The translations under genes and the position numbers were made by a program. Positions 12,999 through 23,426 of a stretch of 64,000 nt of DNA are shown here, piece by piece. Origin of the DNA: Auanema rhodensis (lineage: Eukaryota > Nematoda > Chromadorea > Rhabditida > Rhabditidae). Location of the stretch: assembly GCA_964057225.1 (NCBI GenBank), contig OZ059900.1:1374501-1438500 (forward strand), given 5' to 3'. Each line of letters opens with the position of its first letter. The first letter of the stretch is position 1. The notes beneath the pieces were generated by a model. That model did not search any database and was not told where the DNA came from. It saw only the letters and a program-made list of their open reading frames with translations.

Positions 12999-15900
12999 TC
13001 AAACACACAATACACGAAATAAGTTTATTTTTACAAGTTTGCACTGATATTTATTCATTTTGATCAAAAAAGGTCGAAAATAGAAAGAATTTTTGAAATT
13101 TCCGAGTTTTGAGTCTAATTTGGCTAAATCGCTCATATATATGATCAAAAGCATAGTTTTATTGTCTATAACAACAAAAGTCATCAATTAAACGCTAGTG
13201 ATGTTTAAATACTGAATTTCGCTCAAATAGCATTACTACACTAAGTATGGTCGTTTTTATGCCTTTAACACCATATACTCACCGATTTTTGGTACAAAAT
13301 CTGTAATACTCGTAAATTTTGATCATATTTGTTAAGATTTGAGAATCAAACATACAATACACAAAATCAATCTATTTTTATGAGCTTGCACTGATATATA
13401 TTCATTTTGATCAAAAAAGGTCGAAAATAGAAAGAATTTTTGAAATTTCCGAGTTTTGAGTCTAATTTGGCTAAATCGCTCATATATAAGATCAGAAGCA
13501 TAGTTTTATTGTCTATGACAACAAAAATCATCAATTAAACGCTAGTGATATTTAAATACTGATTTTCGCTCAAATAGCATTACTACACTAAGTATGGTCG
13601 TTTTTATGCCTTTAACACCATATACTCACCGATTTTTGGTACAAAATCTGTAATACTCGTAAATTTTGATCATATTCGTTAAGATTTGAAAATCAAACAC
13701 ACAATAAACAAAATCAGTCTATTTTTATGAGTTTGCACTGATATATATTCATTTTGATCAAAAAAGGTCGAAAATAGAAAGAATTTTTGAATTTTCCGAG
13801 TTTTGAGTCCAATTGGGCTAAATCGCTCATATATATAATCAAAAGCATAGTTTTACTGTCTATGATAACAAAAGTCATCAATTAAACGCTAGTGATGTTT
13901 AAATACTGATTTTCGCTCAAATAGCATTACTACACTAAGTATGGTCGTTTTTATGCCTTTAACACCATATACTCACCGATTTTTGGTACAAAATCTGTGA
14001 TACTCGTAAATTTTGATCATATTCGGTGAGATTCGAGAATCAAACACACAATACACGAAATAAGTTTATTTTTATGAGTTTGCACTGATATATATTCATT
14101 TTGATCAAAAAAGGTCGAAAATAGAAAGAATTTTTGAATTTTCCGAGTTTTGAGTCTAATTTGGCTAAATCGCTCATATATATGATCAAAAGCATAGTTT
14201 TATTGTCTATAACAACAAAAGTCATCAATTAAACGCTAGTGATGTTTAAATACTGAATTTCGCTCAAATAGCATTACTACACTAAGTATGGTCGTTTTTA
14301 TGCCTTTAACACCATATACTCACCGATTTTTGGTACAAAATCTGTAATACTCGTAAATTTTGATCATATTCGTTAAGATTTGAGAATCAAACACACAATA
14401 CACGAAATAAGTTTATTTTGACGAGTTTGCACTGATATTTATTCATTTTGATCAAAAAAGGTCGAAAATAGAAAGAATTTTTGAATTTTCCGAGTTTTGA
14501 GTCCAATTGGGCTAAATCGCTCATATATATGATCAAAAGCATAGTTTTACTGTCTATGATAACAAAAGTCTTCAAATATACACTAATAATGATTAAATCA
14601 CTGAATTTCACTCAAATAGCATTACTACACTAAGTATGGTCGTTTTTATGCCTTTAACACCATATACTCACCGATTTTTGGTACAAAATCTGTGATACTC
14701 GTAAATTTTGATCATATTCGGTGAGATTCGAGAATCGAACACACAATACACGAAATAAGTCTATTTTTACGAGTTTGCACTGATATTTATTCATTTTGAT
14801 CAAAAAAGGTCGAAAATAGAAAGAATTTTTGAAATTTCCGAGTTTTGAGTCTAATTTGGCTAAATCGCTCATATATATGATCAAAAGCATAGTTTTACTG
14901 TCTATGATAACAAAAGTCTTCAAATATACACTAATAATGTGTAAATCACTGAATTTCACTCAAATAGCTTTACTACACTAAGTATGGTCGTTTTTATGCC
15001 TTTAACACCATATACTCACCGATTTTTGGTACAAAATCTGTAATACTCGTAAATTTCGATCATATTCGTTAAGATTCGAGAATCAAACACACAATACACG
15101 AAATAAGTTTATTTTTACCAGTTTGCACTGATATTTATTCATTTTGATCAAAAAAGGTCGAAAATAGAAAGAATTTTTGAATTTTCCGAGTTTTGAGTCC
15201 AATTGGGCTAAATCGCTCATATATATGATCAAAAGCATAGTTTCACTGTCTATGATAACAAAAGTCTTCAAATATACACTAGTAATGATTAAATCACTGA
15301 ATTTCACTCAAATAGCTTTACTACACTAAGTATGGTCGTTTTTATGCCTTTAACACCATATACTCACCGATTTTTGGTACAAAATCTGTGATACTCGTAA
15401 ATTTTGATCATATTCGGTGAGATTCGAGAATCAAACACACAATACACGAAATAAGTTTATTTTTACGAGTTTGCACTGATATTTATTCATTTTGATCAAA
15501 AAAGGTCGAAAATAGAAAGAATTTTTGAAATTTCCGAGTTTTGAGTCCAATTGGGCTAAATCGCTCATATATATAATCAAAAGCATAGTTTTACTGTCTA
15601 TGATAACAAAAGTCATCAATTAAACGCTAGTGATGTTTAAATACTGATTTTCGCTCAAATAGCATTACTACACTAAGTATGGTCGTTTTTATGCCTTTAA
15701 CACCATATACTCACCGATTTTTGGTACAAAATCTGTGATACTCGTAAATTTTGATCATATTCGGTGAGATTCGAGAATCAAACACACAATACACGAAATA
15801 AGTTTATTTTTATGAGTTTGCACTGATATATATTCATTTTGATCAAAAAAGGTCGAAAATAGAAAGAATTTTTGAATTTTCCGAGTTTTGAGTCTAATTT

Positions 15901-16705
15901 GGCTAAATCGCTCATATATATGATCAAAAGCATAGTTTTATTGTCTATAACAACAAAAGTCATCAATTAAACGCTAGTGATGTTTAAATACTGAATTTCG
16001 CTCAAATAGCATTACTACACTAAGTATGGTCGTTTTTATGCCTTTAACACCATATACTCACCGATTTTTGGTACAAAATCTGTAATACTCGTAAATTTTG
16101 ATCATATTCGTTAAGATTTGAGAATCAAACATACAATACACAAAATCAGTCTATTTTTATGAGCTTGCACTGATATATATTCATTTTGATCAAAAAAGGT
16201 CGAAAATAGAAAGAATTTTTGAAATTTCCGAGTTTTGAGTCTAATTTGGCTAAATCGCTCATATATAAGATCAGAAGCATAGTTTTATTGTCTATGACAA
16301 CAAAAATCATCAATTAAACGCTAGTGATATTTAAATACTGATTTTCGCTCAAATAGCATTACTACACTAAGTATGGTCGTTTTTATGCCTTTAACACCAT
16401 ATACTCACCGATTTTTGGTACAAAATCTGTAATACTCGTAAATTTTGATCATATTCGTTAAGATTTGAAAATCAAACACACAATAAACAAAATCAGTCTA
16501 TTTTTATGAGTTTGCACTGATATATATTCATTTTGATCAAAAAAGGTCGAAAATAGAAAGAATTTTTGAATTTTCCGAGTTTTGAGTCCAATTGGGCTAA
16601 ATCGCTCATATATATAATCAAAAGCATAGTTTTACTGTCTATGATAACAAAAGTCATCAATTAAACGCTAGTGATGTTTAAATACTGATTTTCGCTCAAA
16701 TAGCA

Positions 16706-16777
16706 TTACTACACTAAGTATGGTCGTTTTTATGCCTTTAACACCATATACTCACCGATTTTTGGTACAAAATCTGT
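16706..16777 (+). repeat. C1: nearly invariant 72 bp box of the monomer
   Basis: This stretch runs from TTACTACACTAAG to CAAAATCTGT and is almost the same in every copy of the array, while flanking segments carry several fixed versions. Exceptions I noticed are few: one base at 3884 and 17095 (ATG for ATA), one near 47743, three shared changes near 55798, 57884 and 59966 (ACAAATTCTG), two in the copy near 62705-62713, and one near 63423. The base just before the box varies between GCAT and GCTT. Low diversity beside variable segments suggests either a constraint, such as protein binding, or frequent exchange centred here. Confidence 0.9.
16717..16752 (+). repeat. Imperfect inverted repeat inside C1
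   Basis: AGTATGGT (16717-16724) can pair with ACCATATACT (16743-16752): five pairs AGTAT/ATACT and three pairs GGT/ACC, with a two-base bulge and an 18-base loop. Because it lies in C1, almost every monomer has it. Whether it extrudes as a hairpin or serves as a dyad binding site is unknown. Confidence 0.55.
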
Positions 16778-16789
16778 GATACTCGTAAA

Positions 16790-16801
16790 TTTTGATCATA
16801 T
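16790..16801 (+). repeat. GATC motif 1 (TTTTGATCATAT)
   Basis: This 12-mer in V1 is the exact reverse complement of GATC motif 3 at 16959-16970 in the same monomer, so the two form a perfect 12 bp inverted repeat. The GATC centres are 169 bp apart, with motif 2 about half way. Some monomer types read TTTCGATCATAT here (for example near 4972). Confidence 0.85.
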
Positions 16802-16808
16802 TCGGTGA

Positions 16809-16820
16809 GATTCGAGAATC
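16809..16820 (+). repeat. Short dyad GATTC-GA-GAATC in V1
   Basis: GATTC and GAATC form a five-base inverted repeat around a two-base spacer. Monomers of the GATTTGAGAATC version have lost one arm, and those with GATTCGAAAATC (for example 4300, 17511) the other, so the dyad is a version-specific feature and not an array-wide one. Confidence 0.5.
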
Positions 16821-16872
16821 AAACACACAATACACGAAATAAGTTTATTTTTACGAGTTTGCACTGATATTT

Positions 16873-16917
16873 ATTCATTTTGATCAAAAAAGGTCGAAAA
16901 TAGAAAGAATTTTTGAA
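16873..16917 (+). repeat. C2: second conserved box, with A/T tracts
   Basis: This 45 bp stretch (ATTCATTTTGATC to TTTTTGAA) is nearly the same in all monomers. It contains A6, A4, A3 and T5 runs spaced roughly 7 to 10 bases apart, a pattern that may give intrinsic curvature. Rare changes include one missing A in the A6 run at 36451-36455, an A for G at about 56616, and the CATC version of the TTTTCATC monomers. Confidence 0.82.
16878..16889 (+). repeat. GATC motif 2, perfect 12 bp palindrome
   Basis: TTTTGATCAAAA is its own reverse complement. It lies in C2, 88 bp after GATC motif 1 and 81 bp before motif 3 (measured between GATC positions). It is present in nearly all monomers and lost in the TTTTCATC types at 50287, 52024, 52719, 55499 and 60363. 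Confidence 0.88.
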
Positions 16918-16980
16918 ATTTCCGAGTTTTGAGTCTAATTTGGCTAAATCGCTCATATATATGATCAAAAGCATAGTTTT
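16918..16980 (+). repeat. V2: variable segment 2 of the monomer
   Basis: V2 follows C2 and has two main linked versions: ATTTCCGAG with GTCTAATTTGGC (here), and TTTTCCGAG with GTCCAATTGGGC (for example 17280-17292). A further site sets ATATGATCAAAAGC, ATAAGATCAGAAGC, ATATAATCAAAAGC or ATATGATCAGAAGC. Combinations with V1 and V3 are not fixed, which shows past exchange inside the monomer. Confidence 0.85.
16959..16970 (+). repeat. GATC motif 3 (ATATGATCAAAA)
   Basis: Reverse complement of GATC motif 1 in the same monomer. It is altered in many types (ATAAGATCAGAA, ATATAATCAAAA), so it varies more than the central palindrome. Confidence 0.82.
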
Positions 16981-17049
16981 ATTGTCTATGACAACAAAAG
17001 TCATCAATTAAACGCTAGTGATGTTTAAATACTGAATTTCGCTCAAGTA
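16981..17049 (+). repeat. V3, version II (69 bp)
   Basis: This is the last segment of a 347 bp monomer. It carries ATCAATTAAACGCTAGTG, GTTTAAATACTG and TTTCGCTCAA. Compared with version I (17328-17397) it has about eight substitutions and one missing base within about 50 bases. The short arms CATCA and TGATG can pair around the ATTAAACGCTAG stretch. Confidence 0.88.
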
Positions 17050-17327
17050 GCATTACTACACTAAGTATGGTCGTTTTTATGCCTTTAACACCATGTACTC
17101 ACCGATTTTTGGTACAAAATCTGTAATACTCGTAAATTTTGATCATATTCGGTGAGATTCGAGAATCAAACACACAATACACGAAATAAGTTTATTTTGA
17201 CGAGTTTGCACTGATATTTATTCATTTTGATCAAAAAAGGTCGAAAATAGAAAGAATTTTTGAATTTTCCGAGTTTTGAGTCCAATTGGGCTAAATCGCT
17301 CATATATATGATCAAAAGCATAGTTTT

Positions 17328-17397
17328 ACTGTCTATGATAACAAAAGTCTTCAAATATACACTAATAATGATTAAATCACTGAATTTCACTCAAATA
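17328..17397 (+). repeat. V3, version I (70 bp)
   Basis: This is the last segment of a 348 bp monomer. It carries CTTCAAATATACACTAATA, then GATTAAATCACTG or GTGTAAATCACTG, and TTTCACTCAA. The extra C in AAATCACTG accounts for the one-base length difference from version II. A subversion has CACTAGTAATG together with TTTCACTGTC (for example 5158-5220). Confidence 0.88.
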
Positions 17398-20300
17398 GCA
17401 TTACTACACTAAGTATGGTCGTTTTTATGCCTTTAACACCATATACTCACCGATTTTTGGTACAAAATCTGTAATACTCGTAAATTTTGATCATATTCGG
17501 TGAGATTCGAAAATCAAACACACAATACACGAAATAAGTTTATTTTGACGAGTTTGCACTGATATTTATTCATTTTGATCAAAAAAGGTCGAAAATAGAA
17601 AGAATTTTTGAATTTTCCGAGTTTTGAGTCCAATTGGGCTAAATCGCTCATATATATGATCAAAAGCATAGTTTTACTGTCTATGATAACAAAAGTCTTC
17701 AAATATACACTAATAATGATTAAATCACTGAATTTCACTCAAATAGCATTACTACACTAAGTATGGTCGTTTTTATGCCTTTAACACCATATACTCACCG
17801 ATTTTTGGTACAAAATCTGTGATACTCGTAAATTTTGATCATATTCGGTGAGATTCGAGAATCGCACATACAATACACGAAATAAGTCTATTTTTACGAG
17901 TTTGCACTGATATTTATTCATTTTGATCAAAAAAGGTCGAAAATAGAAAGAATTTTTGAAATTTCCGAGTTTTGAGTCTAATTTGGCTAAATCGCTCATA
18001 TATATGATCAAAAGCATAGTTTTACTGTCTATGATAACAAAAGTCTTCAAATATACACTAATAATGTGTAAATCACTGAATTTCACTCAAATAGCTTTAC
18101 TACACTAAGTATGGTCGTTTTTATGCCTTTAACACCATATACTCACCGATTTTTGGTACAAAATCTGTAATACTCGTAAATTTCGATCATATTCGTTAAG
18201 ATTCGAGAATCAAACACACAATACACGAAATAAGTTTATTTTTACCAGTTTGCACTGATATTTATTCATTTTGATCAAAAAAGGTCGAAAATAGAAAGAA
18301 TTTTTGAATTTTCCGAGTTTTGAGTCCAATTGGGCTAAATCGCTCATATATATGATCAAAAGCATAGTTTCACTGTCTATGATAACAAAAGTCTTCAAAT
18401 ATACACTAGTAATGATTAAATCACTGAATTTCACTCAAATAGCTTTACTACACTAAGTATGGTCGTTTTTATGCCTTTAACACCATATACTCACCGATTT
18501 TTGGTACAAAATCTGTGATACTCGTAAATTTTGATCATATTCGGTGAGATTCGAGAATCAAACACACAATACACGAAATAAGTTTATTTTTACGAGTTTG
18601 CACTGATATTTATTCATTTTGATCAAAAAAGGTCGAAAATAGAAAGAATTTTTGAAATTTCCGAGTTTTGAGTCTAATTTGGCTAAATCGCTCATATATA
18701 TGATCAAAAGCATAGTTTTACTGTCTATGATAACAAAAGTCTTCAAATATACACTAATAATGTGTAAATCACTGAATTTCACTCAAATAGCTTTACTACA
18801 CTAAGTATGGTCGTTTTTATGCCTTTAACACCATATACTCACCGATTTTTGGTACAAAATCTGTGATACTCGTAAATTTTGATCATATTCGTTAAGATTT
18901 GAGAATCAAACATACAATACACAAAATCAGTCTATTTTTATGACCTTGCACTGATATATATTCATTTTGATCAAAAAAGGTCGAAAATAGAAAGAATTTT
19001 TGAAATTTCCGAGTTTTGAGTCTAATTTGGCTAAATCGCTCATATATAAGATCAGAAGCATAGTTTTATTGTCTATGACAACAAAAATCATCAATTAAAC
19101 GCTAGTGATATTTAAATACTGATTTTCGCTCAAATAGCATTACTACACTAAGTATGGTCGTTTTTATGCCTTTAACACCATATACTCACCGATTTTTGGT
19201 ACAAAATCTGTGATACTCGTAAATTTTGATCATATTCGGTGAGATTCGAGAATCAAACACACAATACACGAAATAAGTTTATTTTGACGAGTTTGCACTG
19301 ATATTTATTCATTTTGATCAAAAAAGGTCGAAAATAGAAAGAATTTTTGAAATTTCCGAGTTTTGAGTCTAATTTGGCTAAATCGCTCATATATATGATC
19401 AAAAGCATAGTTTTACTGTCTATGATAACAAAAGTCTTCAAATATACACTAATAATGTGTAAATCACTGAATTTCACTCAAATAGCTTTACTACACTAAG
19501 TATGGTCGTTTTTATGCCTTTAACACCATATACTCACCGATTTTTGGTACAAAATCTGTAATACTCGTAAATTTTGATCATATTCGGTGAGATTCGAGAA
19601 TCAAACACACAATACACGAAATAAGTTTATTTTGACGAGTTTGCACTGATATTTATTCATTTTGATCAAAAAAGGTCGAAAATAGAAAGAATTTTTGAAT
19701 TTTCCGAGTTTTGAGTCCAATTGGGCTAAATCGCTCATATATATAATCAAAAGCATAGTTTTACTGTCTATGATAACAAAAATCATCAATTAAACGCTAG
19801 TGATGTTTAAATACTGATTTTCGCTCAAATAGCATTACTACACTAAGTATGGTCGTTTTTATGCCTTTAACACCATATACTCACCGATTTTTGGTACAAA
19901 ATCTGTGATACTCGTAAATTTTGATCATATTCGGTGAGATTCGAGAATCAAACACACAATACACGAAATAAGTTTATTTTTACGAGTTTGCACTGATATT
20001 TATTCATTTTGATCAAAAAAGGTCGAAAATAGAAAGAATTTTTGAAATTTCCGAGTTTTGAGTCTAATTTGGCTAAATCGCTCATATATATGATCAAAAG
20101 CATAGTTTTATTGTCTATGACAACAAAAGTCATCAATTAAACGCTAGTGATGTTTAAATACTGAATTTCGCTCAAGTAGCATTACTACACTAAGTATGGT
20201 CGTTTTTATGCCTTTAACACCATATACTCACCGATTTTTGGTACAAAATCTGTAATACTCGTAAATTTTGATCATATTCGGTGAGATTCGAGAATCAAAC

Positions 20301-22382
20301 ACACAATACACGAAATAAGTTTATTTTGACGAGTTTGCACTGATATTTATTCATTTTGATCAAAAAAGGTCGAAAATAGAAAGAATTTTTGAATTTTCCG
20401 AGTTTTGAGTCCAATTGGGCTAAATCGCTCATATATATGATCAAAAGCATAGTTTTACTGTCTATGATAACAAAAGTCTTCAAATATACACTAATAATGA
20501 TTAAATCACTGAATTTCACTCAAATAGCATTACTACACTAAGTATGGTCGTTTTTATGCCTTTAACACCATATACTCACCGATTTTTGGTACAAAATCTG
20601 TAATACTCGTAAATTTTGATCATATTCGGTGAGATTCGAGAATCAAACACACAATACACGAAATAAGTTTATTTTGACGAGTTTGCACTGATATTTATTC
20701 ATTTTGATCAAAAAAGGTCGAAAATAGAAAGAATTTTTGAATTTTCCGAGTTTTGAGTCCAATTGGGCTAAATCGCTCATATATATGATCAAAAGCATAG
20801 TTTTACTGTCTATGATAACAAAAGTCTTCAAATATACACTAATAATGATTAAATCACTGAATTTCACTCAAATAGCATTACTACACTAAGTATGGTCGTT
20901 TTTATGCCTTTAACACCATATACTCACCGATTTTTGGTACAAAATCTGTAATACTCGTAAATTTTGATCATATTCGGTGAGATTCGAGAATCAAACACAC
21001 AATACACGAAATAAGTTTATTTTGACGAGTTTGCACTGATATTTATTCATTTTGATCAAAAAAGGTCGAAAATAGAAAGAATTTTTGAATTTTCCGAGTT
21101 TTGAGTCCAATTGGGCTAAATCGCTCATATATATGATCAAAAGCATAGTTTTACTGTCTATGATAACAAAAGTCTTCAAATATACACTAATAATGATTAA
21201 ATCACTGAATTTCACTCAAATAGCATTACTACACTAAGTATGGTCGTTTTTATGCCTTTAACACCATATACTCACCGATTTTTGGTACAAAATCTGTGAT
21301 ACTCGTAAATTTTGATCATATTCGGTGAGATTCGAGAATCGCACATACAATACACGAAATAAGTCTATTTTTACGAGTTTGCACTGATATTTATTCATTT
21401 TGATCAAAAAAGGTCGAAAATAGAAAGAATTTTTGAAATTTCCGAGTTTTGAGTCTAATTTGGCTAAATCGCTCATATATATGATCAAAAGCATAGTTTT
21501 ACTGTCTATGATAACAAAAGTCTTCAAATATACACTAATAATGTGTAAATCACTGAATTTCACTCAAATAGCTTTACTACACTAAGTATGGTCGTTTTTA
21601 TGCCTTTAACACCATATACTCACCGATTTTTGGTACAAAATCTGTAATACTCGTAAATTTCGATCATATTCGTTAAGATTCGAGAATCAAACACACAATA
21701 CACGAAATAAGTTTATTTTTACCAGTTTGCACTGATATTTATTCATTTTGATCAAAAAAGGTCGAAAATAGAAAGAATTTTTGAATTTTCCGAGTTTTGA
21801 GTCCAATTGGGCTAAATCGCTCATATATATGATCAAAAGCATAGTTTCACTGTCTATGATAACAAAAGTCTTCAAATATACACTAGTAATGATTAAATCA
21901 CTGAATTTCACTCAAATAGCTTTACTACACTAAGTATGGTCGTTTTTATGCCTTTAACACCATATACTCACCGATTTTTGGTACAAAATCTGTGATACTC
22001 GTAAATTTTGATCATATTCGGTGAGATTCGAGAATCAAACACACAATACACGAAATAAGTTTATTTTTACGAGTTTGCACTGATATTTATTCATTTTGAT
22101 CAAAAAAGGTCGAAAATAGAAAGAATTTTTGAAATTTCCGAGTTTTGAGTCTAATTTGGCTAAATCGCTCATATATATGATCAAAAGCATAGTTTTACTG
22201 TCTATGATAACAAAAGTCTTCAAATATACACTAATAATGATTAAATCACTGAATTTCACTCAAATAGCATTACTACACTAAGTATGGTCGTTTTTATGCC
22301 TTTAACACCATATACTCACCGATTTTTGGTACAAAATCTGTAATACTCGTAAATTTTGATCATATTCGGTGAGATTCGAGAA

Positions 22383-23426
22383 TCAAACACACAATACACG
22401 AAATAAGTTTATTTTGACGAGTTTGCACTGATATTTATTCATTTTGATCAAAAAAGGTCGAAAATAGAAAGAATTTTTGAATTTTCCGAGTTTTGAGTCC
22501 AATTGGGCTAAATCGCTCATATATATGATCAAAAGCATAGTTTTACTGTCTATGATAACAAAAGTCTTCAAATATACACTAATAATGATTAAATCACTGA
22601 ATTTCACTCAAATAGCATTACTACACTAAGTATGGTCGTTTTTATGCCTTTAACACCATATACTCACCGATTTTTGGTACAAAATCTGTGATACTCGTAA
22701 ATTTTGATCATATTCGGTGAGATTCGAGAATCGCACATACAATACACGAAATAAGTCTATTTTTACGAGTTTGCACTGATATTTATTCATTTTGATCAAA
22801 AAAGGTCGAAAATAGAAAGAATTTTTGAAATTTCCGAGTTTTGAGTCTAATTTGGCTAAATCGCTCATATATATGATCAAAAGCATAGTTTTACTGTCTA
22901 TGATAACAAAAGTCTTCAAATATACACTAATAATGTGTAAATCACTGAATTTCACTCAAATAGCTTTACTACACTAAGTATGGTCGTTTTTATGCCTTTA
23001 ACACCATATACTCACCGATTTTTGGTACAAAATCTGTAATACTCGTAAATTTCGATCATATTCGTTAAGATTCGAGAATCAAACACACAATACACGAAAT
23101 AAGTTTATTTTTACCAGTTTGCACTGATATTTATTCATTTTGATCAAAAAAGGTCGAAAATAGAAAGAATTTTTGAATTTTCCGAGTTTTGAGTCCAATT
23201 GGGCTAAATCGCTCATATATATGATCAAAAGCATAGTTTCACTGTCTATGATAACAAAAGTCTTCAAATATACACTAGTAATGATTAAATCACTGAATTT
23301 CACTCAAATAGCTTTACTACACTAAGTATGGTCGTTTTTATGCCTTTAACACCATATACTCACCGATTTTTGGTACAAAATCTGTGATACTCGTAAATTT
23401 TGATCATATTCGGTGAGATTCGAGAA
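22383..23426 (+). repeat. Trimer module, single copy in unit B
   Basis: This is the counterpart of the tandem pair in unit A. The monomer before it (anchor 22035) corresponds to 8824 and the one after it (23427) to 11260, which shows that exactly one trimer is missing relative to A, or extra in A. Confidence 0.87.

Larger units (their letters stand above)
2320..15530 (+). repeat. Higher-order unit A, 38 monomers, 13,211 bp
   Basis: From 2320 this block matches the sequence 13,211 bases downstream, up to the trimer pair at 9172-11259; after that it matches 12,167 bases downstream. The change of offset, 1,044 bp, is one extra trimer in A. Rare variants at exact offsets support the alignment: 3884 and 17095, 4300 and 17511, 5733 and 18944 (13,211 bp), and 11979 and 24146, 12016 and 24183 (12,167 bp). 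The base at 2319 differs from 15530, which sets the left limit. A C at 3096 is found only in A. Confidence 0.9.
16778..16872 (+). repeat. V1: variable segment 1 of the monomer
   Basis: V1 joins C1 to C2 and exists in linked versions. One version reads GGTGAGATTCGAGAATC, then ACGAAATAAGTTT, then a TTTATTC ending (as here). Another reads GTTAAGATTTGAGAATC, CATACAATACACAAAATC, GAGCTTGC and a TATATTC ending (for example around 485-545 and 31064-31130). Further versions have AATAAACAAAATC (832, 1526, 2220), a run of seven T before ACAAG (32811, 40904, 42642, 45423, 47161), ACAAGATGAATC (41598, 46117, 47855) and TTACACTG with TTTTCATC (50287, 52024, 52719, 55499, 60363). These versions identify monomer types. 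Confidence 0.88.
16703..17049 (+). repeat. Reference monomer (347 bp version)
   Basis: This copy is used here to define the parts of the monomer. Its order is C1 conserved box (16706-16777), V1 variable segment (16778-16872), C2 conserved box (16873-16917), V2 (16918-16980) and V3 (16981-17049). The next monomer starts at 17050 and is 348 bp long. The phase is a convention: position 1 is placed at the G that opens the GCATTACTAC stretch. The length is close to twice the usual 160-190 bp nucleosome spacing, so one monomer could hold two nucleosomes; that is inference. Confidence 0.95.

Noticed and set aside
16799-16820. CENP-B box in V1
   Set aside because: The TTCG...TTCGAG arrangement resembles the pattern TTCGNNNNANNCGGG only in part: the central A and the CGGG end are absent.
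16703-17049. Internal half-monomer repeat (about 174 bp) suggesting an ancestral dimer
   Set aside because: I looked for direct similarity between the two halves and saw only the GATC motifs, which are inverted and not direct copies.
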